NCBI GenBank assembly: GCA_026745465.1
Contig: JACYXH010000020.1
Location: forward strand, 365,001-429,000
Length of the DNA: 64,000 bases
Source of the DNA: Lota lota
Taxonomy: Eukaryota; Chordata; Actinopteri; Gadiformes; Lotidae
Direction: 5' to 3'
A model generated the notes under the pieces. That model had not been told where the DNA came from, did no database searches, and saw only the letters and a list, made by a program, of their open reading frames with translations. Positions 45,413 through 58,466 of this stretch are shown here, in pieces; positions within the stretch are counted from its first letter, which is position 1; every line of letters starts with the position of its first letter. The translations under genes and the position numbers were made by a program.

Positions 45413-46285
45413 AGGGATTGGGTATTATTATATTGGATTGGTAACAGTTATAGCTCAGCCACTGATTGCACAAATGTTGTGAAATTTGTCGACATATGTA
45501 TCCCCGGTAAGCAGCTCTACAAAAGGTTTTGTTCCGAAATTCCCATAGGGGGCGCTATAATTCGCGGTCAAAGTTTAAACGATCGGCATTTACGCCCCAA
45601 TGCATATACAATTCAGAAACTGGGTGTACGTGCCTTATTTTGCATGCTGACCATTTTTGCCTTGGACCCATAATGTCAGGATAGATTTAGCTGTACAGTG
45701 AACATTTTGGAAAACTTCCAAAATGTTCTTCAGAACCATAGCTTTAAATGAAAAACAGTTTTGATATAGTCTATGGACTTGCTTGATTAAGGCAACAAGG
45801 AATGGTTTTGATTGTTTAAAAAAAATGGCAGACTTATGGCAAATTCAATATATGCTAATTAGCTAACATTATTGTACTGTGGGTGGGTGGGTTATGGGAG
45901 TTAAAGAAAAACAGCGCTGAAGAACAAAGACAGAGGCATAGGTGAGTGTAGGAGTAACGACTACACCCGTGATTAGCTCGAGAAGGGCGGCCGCTGGGAT
46001 ATGGGCTGCGTGGGCTGTGAATACCTCAGGGACTGCTTGTTTTTGTTTGCAATGCAAAACGTTTGGCTCTCGACAAAAATACACAAATGTTACCCTCATA
46101 GGATGGCCCAAACCAAAAGGAAATGGCACCAAAAAGCAAACCATTAAGACAGCCCGACCAAAGGGGGGCGATGCAGCCAAAATGGAAGGCGTTTTGGGGG
46201 TTCAAATGCATTTCTAAAAACTTTGAAAGTACGTTTTTTTGTTTGAAATATATTTATTTTTGATTGGAATGCTAAACTTTATGAT
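45413..46285 (+). repeat. family Z copy in duplication copy 2
   Basis: Duplicate of 37766-38640. Confidence 0.75.
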
Positions 46286-46878
46286 CTCGATTATGATCTG
46301 TTTAAACTTTAAAAGCTCATTTTTGCTTTCTGAATAATTGTTTTAGTTTGCAAGAAGTTATGGACTCCATAATTCACGAATGAAACAATTGTTTTTGTGG
46401 TTTCTTTGTATCTGCATATTTTTGTACATATACAATAATGTGTAGCCTGACAATACAGCAGGATTCAATCTAGTTATGAGTTACTATAATTCAACAAGTA
46501 GGCCTAATGCTGTGAATGGCGAGCTTAAATGGGCCACATTACTCAGGGATGCGACGAAAACAATTTTGTTGCATCCCTGAATTGATTATCAATGCATGCA
46601 ATACATTTAGTAAGTATTTTACATTTATGCTATGGACCCGCTTTGCTGCCACCTTGAGGATAAAGAGGGAATAGCCCAAGAGAGTGTAGCCCTATGTGAT
46701 GGCAGTACCGGGGCGTCCTAAAACATAGGTTGCTCCTTTTGAGTGTGCAAAGCATTAGCTGACTGGTCTGCGTAGTAGATCTCTGGACAGGCCACATACT
46801 TTGCTGTAGCCTTTTGGCACGTGTACGTGAGTATAATTATTTATGTTTTAGTTTAAATGGAAAAATAGAAGAATAGCA

Positions 46879-46882
<4 letters not shown>

Positions 46883-46957
<75 letters not shown>
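46883..46957. repeat. (GT)n microsatellite, copy 2
   Basis: A pure GT tract matching 39233-39307. Confidence 0.95.
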
Positions 46958-47924
46958 ATTGTATATATATTTTCACAACACACATTTAAGTTAATATAAG
47001 TTACTCTACATCATCTCTATTTATTAATGATGTAAGTATTAGTTAAGAGGAGCCGCCCACCACCATTGAGCTCCTGCTGCGCCAGAGAGATTCCTTTTCA
47101 CTGTGGTGAAGAGGGGTTTCTATCGCTCAGTTATGAGCAGGCGCCCTATAGGCAAACGTGAACCAGATATGGTGCAGCATTATTAACCACCACAAGGTGG
47201 AACTAAAGTAAACTTTATACTGCTTTCACTTTTTTAAAGCTTGCCTTTGAGTGTGGTAACCTGATAATATGAATAATACACAACACCCAAACAAGCTATC
47301 CTTAAATGGCCATTCCATTTAGCTTGCTGCTCTTTGAACTGTGAAAAAATAAATAAACAAAGGTTTATTTCTTTCTGTGCATAACAGCCTCCAACAGTCC
47401 TTTCAGATTTGACATTGTCTCTCTATATATAGCTTGACATTTTTGGCCAGAAGATGCCATTAAATATCCAACTACAATTATATTGTGCTGAGGAAATGCA
47501 GGGCAGATCACATATTTTTATGGAAAATCATGTAGGTGACCGAGTGACCTGCAGTGACACATATTTCAATTTGAAAGGGTCATCTTCTTGAATAAAAGCA
47601 CTGGACATGGTCTGCGGAATACAGACTCGCTCTTCCTCTTTTGATATTCTGGTCAAGGTCACCTTGACTTCAAATTAAAAGCAATGCAGGTGGCAGGTAT
47701 TTCTTTGCGCTCCTCTTATCATGTATCTGACTTGGGTTCTTCCTGTACTGGTGGCTACATGGAAAAAGACAAGATGTACTTTATGAATCCAAGATGGGAC
47801 ACGAAGTTGTTACAGCAGGAGTACAAGATAGGATGGAAAATATAAAATAAATTGTATTGAAGACTTTATCTTTAGGCAGTTTGCTTATTTGAGGAATGGT
47901 ATGTACTCTCATGCTTCTTGCACT

Positions 47925-48003
47925 TTTTGGGTTGTATCTGCATTGTTGAATGCACTGCAATGCTTTGGACAAAAGCATCAGCTAAATAAATGATGTAATG
48001 TAT
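47925..48003 (+). repeat. LINE2-like SINE tail, copy 2
   Basis: Duplicate of 40283-40360. Confidence 0.55.
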
Positions 48004-48253
48004 GTTTCAGATGGACTATGATTGGACAGAAACTCAGGCACAAAGTACATAATTCAGTCAAGAGATATTCTTACATTTATAAAATGACATATGCCGTGAA
48101 CATCTGGATTACTTGAAATTGGCAGGAGCAATTTAGAACCATTTATCAATTATACTGTCAGAAATACATTCATAATGCTGAACAACTACTTTGCATTTCA
48201 ATACTTGATGATTTACGACTATACAACAACAAAAACAGCATAAATCAATGTAT

Positions 48254-48256
<3 letters not shown>

Positions 48257-48305
<49 letters not shown>

Positions 48306-48312
48306 GTGTGCG
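48257..48312. repeat. (GT)n microsatellite near the end of copy 2
   Basis: A GT tract corresponding to 40612-40657. Confidence 0.9.
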
Positions 48313-48430
48313 TGTTTGGACATACACACAGGCCGTGCGTGTGCATAGTTACTCTTCGCTGCTAGGTAATGAGACGTGATATTAGCGATGGTCCATCTTA
48401 TCCACCCGCTTCCCATGCCCCTCCCTCTTC

Positions 48431-48450
48431 CCTCATGAATATTCATGAGG
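48431..48450. other. 20-bp perfect palindrome, copy 2
   Basis: Identical to 40778-40797. Confidence 0.7.
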
Positions 48451-48904
48451 CCTTTCATGTTAGGAGGGTTTGTTTGTGTGCACGCACCGCAACAGAATTA
48501 GGATTCCTTCTCCGGGGATCTTAAGTCAAGTGTATCTGTCTGCTTTAGAAACAGGTTCTACCTTAGAGAAAGATAACAGCAAATGTTTTGCTGCTGCTTT
48601 TTGTTTCCCTCTGAAAAATCATCCATTGTGCATTAGTGGTTCATCGGTAATCTCACGCAACACATCTCCCACCCGGTCTCAGGTCGCAGGTAGCTGGGCA
48701 TGAACGCCAGCTGAACCTAACGGTAAACTAGAGAGAGAATGAAAATGAGGGAGAAAGGGAGAGAAAAGTGAAAGACTATAGAGATGCTATTAATACAAAA
48801 GGTATTACGGAGTCATACAGGCCATACCGTGTGTGTGTTGTGTGTGTGTATGAGGGTGTGTGAATGCTTGTTGATCTCTATCCTCTGCACTTCATTTTAT
48901 CCAG

Positions 48905-49044
48905 CATGTGACCCCCCCCCCCCCCCCTCCCCATACATCCCAGGCTAGGACTAAAGGTCCCCCACCCCCCACCTTGCCTTGTCACTTGAGGCAGCTGTGG
49001 TGTCCGCCATCTTGAATTGATCATCCATTATCATCCATCCTCAT

Positions 49045-49077
<33 letters not shown>
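48905..49077. repeat. poly(C) run and (GA)n tract
   Basis: A C-run of about 18 nt sits at about 48912-48930, with more C-rich sequence to 48972 and a GA tract at about 49051-49077. Confidence 0.85.
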
Positions 49078-49078
<1 letters not shown>

Positions 49079-49246
49079 ACAGGTTACATAAATACTGTGT
49101 CTAGACAGGGGGGGAATGTATCTCTGAAGCGCACCGGACATGAGACTATGTCCTGCTTAAGGTAGGTAGCGGAAGTAATATAATTGGTTGTTGGGACGTA
49201 GCTAACGTGTTGTCTTTGCTTGACTCACACACCGTTACTGGAGTGA

Positions 49247-49660
49247 ATGTTGATGTTTTTGTTTTGCATAGTTATTTCTACGTTTGGCCTGCAAATGTTG
49301 GCTGTAAAGGAGCTGATTGGTTGGAATAGATATCGTTCATCCTTCTTGCATCTGAACAGACACGGTAGTTTACTACAGGGAATGGAGGTTCTGCCTGCGT
49401 TCCGACAGGACATTTATTTTATTTTATTTTTTTTACAAGAAGAAATACGATTTAATCAAATTCGAATAAAGAAGAAGCAGAAACATCATACCCGTGCCGC
49501 TTTGCAGGACTTATTTCCAATGCTAGTTCATTTCGATGTGCACAATGCTCTTCGCATACGTCTTCAGAGTTACGGAGTCTGCAGTGACAGTCTGTTGCCA
49601 GCAGCACAAATCAATCTGATTGAAATAGATCTGGGCCAAAAGGACTCCAGGGTTGTATGA
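49247..49660 (+). other. open frame inside the inverted-repeat element, unidentified
   Basis: The 137 codons start with a hydrophobic MLMFLFCIVISTFGLQ stretch, followed by EEIRFNQIRIKKKQ, then RAALQDLFPMLVHFDV. I do not recognise a family. Its position within inverted ends makes a degraded transposase conceivable but unproven. Confidence 0.25.
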
Positions 49661-50177
49661 TGCAGGAGCAGATAAATAGGGAGTAACAGATACACCAAAC
49701 ATGACCATCTGTCAGATGTACGCGTGGAATTCGAAACATTTTCTTTGCTTGTGGTCTTAAAGGTGCTGATTTGAGAGTTGTAAACATAGCGCAGAAAAGG
49801 GCAGAAGAATGTGACATTTTTAAACGAAACAACCCTAAAATAAGTTGTGCATTTCACACACCGTTGATTGACAGGTTAAGATGGATTTACTGAACCAATC
49901 AGGGAAGAGATGCCCTGATTGGTCAGAAATGAACCGGGAGCGGTCTTACATCTAAATCGTCTGATACAGAGGCAGGTACAGTTAACTCAAGACAGATACC
50001 CATGGCACAGATACTAACAAATTAGCTCTTAAATCTAACCTAGTGCATCTCTAACTAAATACAGTTTTATAGATGCACCACACATACATTGACTCTGCTG
50101 GGTAAAGAGATAATACATTCAAGCACAGCCCAGATCGGGGTATATTTATCAATATGATAAAAGGACCACGTAGGCAT

Positions 50178-50240
50178 TGTGTGTGTGTGTGTGTGTGTGT
50201 GCATGACTGTGTGTGTGTGTGTGTGTGTGCATGACTGAGT
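50178..50240. repeat. (GT)n microsatellite pair
   Basis: Two GT tracts are separated by GCATGACT. Confidence 0.9.
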
Positions 50241-50673
50241 GTGTGTGAGATGTCATTTGTAAATGATAAAGTACGATTCCAGAATACAATAAAATAAATC
50301 ACCGCCTTCATGTTTTTTTTTCTTTTTTATACTACTTTTCTTACACAAAACGTGTGTGATGTCATCACAATAAAACACTTCCTGTTTTGCTTTAGAAAGT
50401 CTCTGTCTCTCAGCGAGGAGTTATTCAGTTGCGATAGCAGAACATATCTACCGCTGTCCTATGAATAACGGATGATCAATTCAAGATGGCGACACCACAG
50501 CTGTCTTTAAGGGACCGGCCAGTAGACATTATGAAACAATGTGTTGAGGTTGCCCACCAGAGTAATCCCTCACTAAACAGTCAAAGGGTCTTTCTAGAGC
50601 TTGTAGAAGTGCTCTATCTTTAGTCATTCTTAACCTTACATTTCAAGACATATTTATGATTTTATATATTTAA

Positions 50674-51082
<409 letters not shown>

Positions 51083-51227
51083 GATCTATTTTGGATTAGT
51101 ACAGCGCTGCAGGGCGTGGGGCTCCAGACGCAGGCCAGGGCCAGAAGGGCACAAAGTAATTACACAATCTGTTTAGGTGTCATCAGCACATCATCTCTGT
51201 GGTCGCCCAGACATGAAGGAGACCTTG

Positions 51228-51229
<2 letters not shown>

Positions 51230-51264
<35 letters not shown>

Positions 51265-51500
51265 GTTGTTTGTGTGTGCGTGTGTGTTTGTGTTGCAGTC
51301 GCGTGTGTGTGCGGTTGTTTGTTTGATGTGTGTGTGTGTGTGTGCGTGCACGCACTTGTGTTCTGTGTGTATGTGCACGCATGCGTGATGTGTGTGTGTG
51401 TGTGTGTATGTGCACGTATGCGTGATCTGTGTGTGTGCACACACATGCGTGATGTGTGTGTGTGTGCACACGCATGCGTGATGTGTGTGTGTGTATACAC
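51230..51500. repeat. (GT)n-rich tandem repeat with ATGCGTGATGTG units
   Basis: Repeated TGTGCACGCATGCGTGAT and GTGTGTG blocks of about 30-35 nt. Long alternating purine-pyrimidine stretches could form Z-DNA. Confidence 0.88.
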
Positions 51501-51659
51501 ACATGCAGCATGTGATATGGTGCATGTATGGTGTGGAAATGCAAGAAGCAATAGGAGCTGTTGCCCAGCTAACTATGATCGATTTGGGCAGCGATTGCAA
51601 GTGATAAGCATCAACAGCAATCTGGTGGAAGAGGCAAGATGGATACGATGACTTCTAAT

Positions 51660-51663
51660 GTGC

Positions 51664-51695
<32 letters not shown>

Positions 51696-51705
51696 ACACA
51701 CATGC
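51660..51705. repeat. (CA)n microsatellite
   Basis: A short imperfect CA tract. Confidence 0.85.
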
Positions 51706-54105
51706 TGCTGCTACTGCTACTGCTATTAGACTCGTTTTACAGGAGGAATTAAGATTGTAGCCTTGCATACAGGAATCTATTTTGGGACTTAATTCCCATT
51801 AATCTCGATGTTGTGATCAGTTTCTTACCAACCCCACCATCCTGATACCACCAGGCAATGCCAGCTTATATGTCCAACTGCTGGAGGCATGGGGGGCTTA
51901 AAGTACATCTTAAGTATCACCCTTTTACAAATGAGAGGGTTTTGAGATCAGTTCTGGATACTCTCAAAGAATTTTGCTTCAGCAGAAAGACGTCCATTCC
52001 CTTTCCCCATAAATCCTAAATGTAGAGTCATTGTGTGTTATTGTTTGATACCTGTGACACTCTCACACAATTCTCTACAGCAGCCAGCAAACACATAGCA
52101 TGAGGCACGTCATATGGCCCTGAAGCCGCTGTCCTCGTCCCGTGTCCCAGGGCCAGAGACCAGAGGTCCTGTGTTTTAACCCTAATCAACGAGAGACAAT
52201 CATTTGAATGTGAGAGAGTGAGAGAGAGAGAGAGAGTGAGAGAGAGATAAAAAGTGGTTGGGATCAAGGAGGAAAACGGGATGATGTGGGGACTAATAAG
52301 GGGAAAAGCTGGTGTGTGGATCAAACTGGAAACTTTGTGGATCAAACGGCACTGGCGTTAGGTAATAACGGCCAGGGATAGGATTTCAAGGATTTCTTGG
52401 CAGATGATAGGAACTTAAAACAGAGCTAGGGGAAGAATTGTATATAGCGTGCGTGTTTGCATTGGATACGTGTGCATGCACAGCGCACGTGTTTGCCCGG
52501 TGACGTGGTGAGGATTTGCACGCACGCACATTGGTTACTACATGTCTTCTTGTCTTCGTCTGTCTTTGGTTTTGCATAATCTTCGTCGGACGACAGAGCC
52601 GGCCCCTGGCGTTATTGGACCACGTTCCTTTCCCAGAGCGAGAGACAAAAAAAAAAAAGGTCGATAAGAATCTGCCAGGGATATATCCACACCTAGCGAC
52701 CTCAACACGAAATGACAGCAGATAATTGTGTGTTTGGGGCGGGGGTGGGGTGTGTGTGTGTGTGTGTGGGGGGGGGGGGGGTTGTCGAGCTAGGGATTGT
52801 GTTTCCTGGTTCGCAATCACACAGCCTTCAACCCAGAAGCCCCGGTGATAAAGTTACCGCCTGCTGCTGTAGGAACACCACCTTTCCATCAAACACGCTC
52901 TGGCTTAAGGTACTTTGGGGACAGATATACAGTACAGGCTTGACAAGAACCTAAGTATGTTTGAGCCAGTTTAGATTCCTGTAGGATAAGGCTTGTGGAG
53001 GACAGGGTCTATATGAGGAAAGGGAGTTATCGCGGCATTACAGGAAACATCCCATCAAATATCTATACAGGCATTGAAGCAATCTTCCCGTGAAAGGTGT
53101 GGAAAAAAAACATGCACGATATATACAGAGACAATTGCATTTGTTGATTTGGTCATTCCAAGTCCTGACAGTACCTTGGGTTTTTCGTTATGTATGGTAA
53201 TTTTTGGCTGAAAATGCAACTTTGTGTGATTCAATACTCATCTAAAAGCTGCATTATCCAGATAATATCTCTATCATAGGACTAGATTCTAGTTGCTTAT
53301 TACCGAAGGGCATTCAAGACTATTATCCAACTGCATATTATGGTTGTTTTTAAATAGGGAGGAATTCTAATTATTTAGCAACATTACAAATAAATTGAAC
53401 TCAAAATGGGGTGTCGGGATTATACACTTTATAACAGACACGAGCAGGGTTTAGAAATGTCCTAGCTTTTCCTCTTTGGAGTTCACAGAAATTAAATTAA
53501 TGTATTTTGTATTACGGTTCAACTTTGGGCATAATTTTCAAGGTCTGATAAGTCAAACACTGATTTATTTTTGCTGCAATAGCTAGAAAAACTGATCTAG
53601 AAACGTCTAAAGGGAAGCCTTCCATTACAAGGCATTGTAATGGAACAATGAGTGGGGGAAACCACAGCACGGGACACAGTTGATCATTGAAACAAACAGA
53701 AAACAGAGACACAAAGCGACAAACAAAAGCAACCATATGACAGGTAGAGGACTGAGGACAATGGTACAGAAATCTGTCCCGCAAATGGAAATACGGCTAC
53801 CAAGCCGAGTGACGGAAAGAATCAAACCTGCTGTGAACAAAGCATCCTAATTTGGGCAATTGTTATGTTTATACTGCTGCCATTTCTTCTACACCAAGCT
53901 ATTCTCTGCTCATTTCAGCCAAACAGTCGATTGTGATTATAAGATTTAGAATTACATTCTTTATTTGTAAAGTTATTTATAATTGTACTATTAACATTTT
54001 GACTTATTCATATTCACTCATTTACAACAAATGCCCTCTGCATACTACATAATGCGCATATACTGCTTCTACATTACCGGTTTGGGATCGGTCGGCCGTC
54101 GGACA
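51706..54105. other. non-coding interval
   Basis: No gene recognised. It contains a GA tract (52212-52250), a GT tract followed by a 12-nt G run (52748-52783), and otherwise unique AT-rich sequence. Confidence 0.5.
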
Positions 54106-54108
54106 GTT

Positions 54109-54706
54109 GATACCACCATCACTACCACAGCTTCCACCACCACCATAGCCTCCACCCCCCCCACCACCTCCACCACCACCTCCACCACCACCTCCACCAC
54201 CACCTCCACCACCACCTCCACCACCACCACCACCATCACACCCTCAACCTCCACCACACGACAGCCTCCACCACCACATGCACCACCATCCCACCCACCA
54301 CCACCACCTACAGACTCTACCACTACCACAGCTTCCACCACCACCACCCCTCCACCACACGACGGCCTCCACCTCCACATGCACCACCACCACACCCACC
54401 ACCACCACCTACAGACTCCACCACCACCACAGGCTCAACCTCCACCACACGACAGCCTCCACCACCACATGCATCACCATCACACCCACCACCTACAGAC
54501 TCCACCACCACCACACCCACCCCCACCACCTACAGACTCCACCACCACCACACCCACCACCACCACCTACAGACTCCACCACCACCACAGGCTCAGCCAC
54601 CACCACCACCACAGGCTCAACCACCCCCACCACAACCATTCCACCCTCCACCACCACCTTCACACCCTCCACCACCTCCACCACCAGCATCACCACCACA
54701 GAATGA
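54109..54706 (+). repeat. CCA-rich minisatellite
   Basis: About 600 nt of CCACCACCACCTCCACC-type repeat with recurring CTACAGACTCCACC and CACACGACAGCCTCCACC blocks of about 50-100 nt. All three plus-strand frames stay open over long stretches (Thr/Ser-rich, His/Pro-rich, Pro-rich), which is what composition alone would give. Confidence 0.85.
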
Positions 54707-54835
54707 ATCATCAGCTGTAGCTGTGTCCTCCGGAGCTCTCCTGACTTACGGTGGACTACAAGGACAGACGCCTCCCAGACTACACACGCTGGCTCCAGGA
54801 GAGGAGAGCACAGAGAGGACCCTGAATGTCGATAT

Positions 54836-54890
54836 ATGTATATACACACACACACGCACGCACACACGCACGCACGCACACGCACCATAA
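54836..54890. repeat. (CA)n microsatellite with CGCA variants
   Basis: An imperfect ACAC/ACGC tract just after the CCA-rich repeat. Confidence 0.85.
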
Positions 54891-56090
54891 ACACCACCAG
54901 AATCCACAGTGCATGCTTATTTACTTTTTTTTTTTTTTTAAACGGAGCAACGGAGTCAGTCAAGAACTTGCTCTCATGCGGTTTTGTGTATAAATTAATA
55001 CTATTTATTTTGCATATTTGTTGAAACAATGTGCATTTACATGATTGAATATGATAAGATAAGAGAGAACGTAATAAATCCACAATTCGGGATGGGGGAT
55101 GTCACAGGAAGTAGTTTACCTTCTGGACCACCTACGTACTGCAACTCATGGTTTTTAATATGAGTTTGAACAATAAAGGCATTCAATAACTATGTCACAT
55201 TTGTATACAAATCCCCTCCCACCGTGGTGTGTGGAGTTGAGCTGATGAGCTCAGCCAGGAGCTAGTGCAATATGTGTGTGCAAACACCAGCCTGCGTGCA
55301 TATAGTGTTCACAAAGTAGAACTGCGGGACTCTTGGAAAACACATCACATTAAGACAGCATCGTCTGCAGCCTATTATGTGCCCTAATGGTCTACTTGAT
55401 TAGGAAGTCTAAAAGCAGCATGCGGTCGAATTGAGCTAGAGAGTGAGTCAAAATAAATAAATATATTATTAGGGAAACACTGGGTTGCTGCTGGATCTCG
55501 GCACATCTAGTGTGCAGGTAGACAAGACACGGAGGAATCTCAACCAATCATTAGCTCAGGATTTCTCGGTCAAAGCAATCACCTGGCTGTTAGCATGGGG
55601 GGGGGGAGGGGGGGGGGGGGAGCTACCGCTGCATGGTAATTTGCTTAAGAAAAGCCTTTGCGAAGGCCTTTTCAAAGGTACTTTGGTTTTAAGCTGAGAC
55701 AATAGTTGAGGCAACATAAGCATTTAAATGATTTAAGTATCCAACTCCTGGCTTTATATGGGCGATAAATGGGCCTAAATGTTGGAAGTGCACTCCAAAG
55801 AATGCAATGAATAACAAATGTTTCTCCCTGCTCTGCCAGTACACTTTTTGAAATTTGCAGCTGAGTAGAAAATGGCCCATTTCCAGTAAGGTATATGGTC
55901 AAACATTTCTGCATTATATTTGAACTTTTTAGTATTGCCCTGGTCTGACCCGTATAGCTCCCTCACTTCAGTTTGCATTCTGACTTGTGGTTGCAGCCAG
56001 CTAATGATCCATGGAGCTGCCCTTCACTCGCGTCAAGGCCAATCCGCCCAATCACAGCTCAAGGGCCACCCAGTTGGCCAGCCCGAACTA
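54891..56090. other. non-coding interval
   Basis: No gene recognised. It holds a T-run near 54926-54940 and a G-rich run at about 55597-55621. Confidence 0.5.
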
Positions 56091-56215
56091 AGTGGCAGTA
56101 GCTCAGGAGGTAGAGCGGGTTGACTGGTAACCGGAAGGTTGCTAGTTCAATCCCAGGCTCCTCCTAGCTGAGTGTTGAGGTGTGCCTGAGCAAGACACCT
56201 AACCTTGCTCATCTA
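56091..56215 (+). repeat. tRNA-derived SINE head
   Basis: Pol III boxes are visible: A box TAGCTCAGGAGGTAGAGC near 56099-56116 and B box GGTTGCTAGTTCAATCC near 56137-56153. The sequence GAGCAAGACACCTAACC, typical of teleost SINE bodies, follows. The 3' LINE-like tail is missing or eroded. Confidence 0.75.
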
Positions 56216-57414
56216 GTTGCTTGTGGAAGATAATTCACAACCGTTAAATATTAATGCATGGTTAGCGATCTATGCTTACAACACACAAAAAAACCATTGC
56301 TCATCAATGTATAATGCACGAGACCATAGCTCTCATAAACTAGAGAAATGTCTTGGGAGTCCTTTTATTCCTGTCGGGCGAAATTATGTCTTTAAAAATG
56401 TATAATTCTGTTGTTGTTTTTTTCAAGATATTTTCTAAATGGATGGTGTTGACCCTAGCCTGACTAAGGACCTAGTAGAGCACAACATTGATAAACGAAA
56501 TGCAAAATAAAAACAAGCCGGTTGACCTCGAGCTTCGATTAACATGGCACAATAAATTATGAACACATTTAATGTTTTTAATGTTTAGTGGATCAAATCC
56601 TGATATGTGGAACTTATATACTTTTTTATTCTAAACTATATTTATGTGTCTATGTTGATGATTGTGGAAGCAACATATTGCTGTGCAAAATGGGCGGTAC
56701 ATTCTGATCATATCAAATTCAAAATCGATCTTAAGACAACCATTAACGCTGTTGGGTAAAACATAGACAAAACACTTCAAGTCACAATATACAGATGTTC
56801 GATTGACCGCTTAGACACACCATGTCCCATTAATCAGAGGGGAAAGAAATAAATATACAGTAAACCTTAAGTCCACAGCTTCTGCCCCAAAAAACACTGA
56901 AGATGAAGGCTTCTAGAGGTCCATTACACCCGGGACACTCAAAATACTCCATGAAAGGTAAAGGTCCATGAAAGGTAAAGGTCCATGAAAGGTAAAGGTC
57001 CAAAAAAATAGTCTTACACATTTTATGGTGTGAGCCATGTGTGTTTAAGATGATTATCTGTCAAAGCTTTTGATAGACAGAATCTTATTCTGAACAGAAA
57101 ATAAGCCTTCAAAGGTCCATCTTTGTGCTGTCCTTTCCCCCCGTAAACTAGGCCTTTATTGTACATATAGTTCGTACTCAGGGGCGTCCTAGGATTTGAG
57201 GACGTTCAGGGCTAGCCTGGACTTCAGTAGGGCGGGCGATTTCATTTTCTTTTTGATAAACAAGCTCTATTTTGGATGTTTTTTTATGCACCCTGGTGCC
57301 TTATTTACATTCGAACATGTCTTAATCATTGAATATTTTAAATGTGAACCTCAAAAACGGTTCTTTCCAGAATAGTTATGAATTTTTATGTTAAAAATGT
57401 TAGTAGTAGTTAAG
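56216..57414. other. non-coding interval
   Basis: AT-rich sequence with a 17-bp triple repeat (GGTCCATGAAAGGTAAA) at about 56955-57002. No gene seen. Confidence 0.5.
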
Positions 57415-57803
57415 GTAACACTTTATAATAAGGGCACGTTAATGAACCAATAATTAACTTTACTGAAAGCATTAATAAGCATTATTAAATAGCATTAGCA
57501 TAGGGGTTAGGGTTAGGTTTTTACATTACAGATTAGTTCTTGTTGGTTCAAGTTACTCTGGTTAGGGTTAAGGTAAGTGTTAGTGGGTTAGGGTTAAATA
57601 ATGTTAAAAGTAATACCTTAGTTAGCATGAACACCACAACCTTACGGTAGTTAACATTAACACCATTACTAAAAATTAACACCATAAGTAAATGATTATG
57701 AAGTCATTAGTTAACTGATAATTAACTGTTATTTAGTGCTTATTTTGGCATTAACTAACGTTAATTAATGGTATATTAATATATCCTTATTGTAAAGTGT
57801 TAC
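57415..57803. repeat. MITE-like repeat, copy B
   Basis: It begins GTAACACTTTATAATAAGGG and ends CCTTATTGTAAAGTGTTAC, a clear inverted repeat of about 19 bp. The interior shares GGGGTTAGGGTTAGGTTTT and TTACTCTGGTT with 12894-13297. Confidence 0.8.
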
Positions 57804-57964
57804 TGTTCTAAGTAATTATTATTAGTATTGAGTAGAAGCAGAATACTTCATTAACTGCTATCATTAAACATTTATTGACATGCTATAGTACCAGACTAAG
57901 AGAAAAACAGATAAACGTTTTTATGTGAACATTAGTTATTTGGAATAAATAAGGTTCTTTCACT

Positions 57965-57966
<2 letters not shown>

Positions 57967-58024
<58 letters not shown>
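57967..58024. repeat. (CA)n microsatellite
   Basis: A pure CA tract of about 57 nt. Confidence 0.95.
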
Positions 58025-58025
<1 letters not shown>

Positions 58026-58466
58026 TTTTTTCTCTCTCTCTCGTGCACACTCACACAAAATGCACGCTTGCCACGTAGTTTGAAGTAGATCCGCCGTTTG
58101 AAAGACACGCAGAGGACCCAAAACATAATTGCTTTATTGATCAACATTATCATATTCTTTTTTGACGGATTTAATGATTTATTGGAATGAATAGATCTAG
58201 GCCTCTTTATTTTTGTATTCTGATTTTTCGTTTTGTTTGAGATCCGGGGCCATTCATACAATCTTCAGGGCTGTAGCCTCAGAAACCCAGGCCCAATGAT
58301 GCCGCTGGTTGCTTTACTTTATTGAGCTTCTCTATTCTCTCTCCAGAGGGCAGCCATCTTGGATGCTGTCCCAACAAACACAACTCAATTGTGAGCAGGG
58401 CTCAATTAACACACAATTACCTCCGCCTGCTTTAAACCACTCCCCACTCCCAACATAACACAATAT

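Larger units (their letters stand above)
41037..48691. repeat. segmental tandem duplication, copy 2 (7.65 kb)
   Basis: Head-to-tail copy of 33505-41036, about 120 bp longer. Most of the extra length is additional 35-bp minisatellite units and longer GT tracts. Long stretches such as 46220-46870 against 38580-39230 look identical, with only sporadic substitutions elsewhere. Confidence 0.95.
48992..50503. mobile_element. candidate 1.5-kb element with about 43-bp terminal inverted repeats
   Basis: 48992-49033 (CAGCTGTGGTGTCCGCCATC...) and 50461-50503 are inverted copies with a few differences. No target duplication was recognised. The interior has a plus-strand frame at 49247-49660 of 137 codons with a basic stretch (IRIKKKQKHH), which is not assigned to any transposase. 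Confidence 0.55.

Noticed and set aside
56091-56165. Functional tRNA gene
   Set aside because: A and B boxes are present but the cloverleaf is degraded and it is followed by SINE body sequence.
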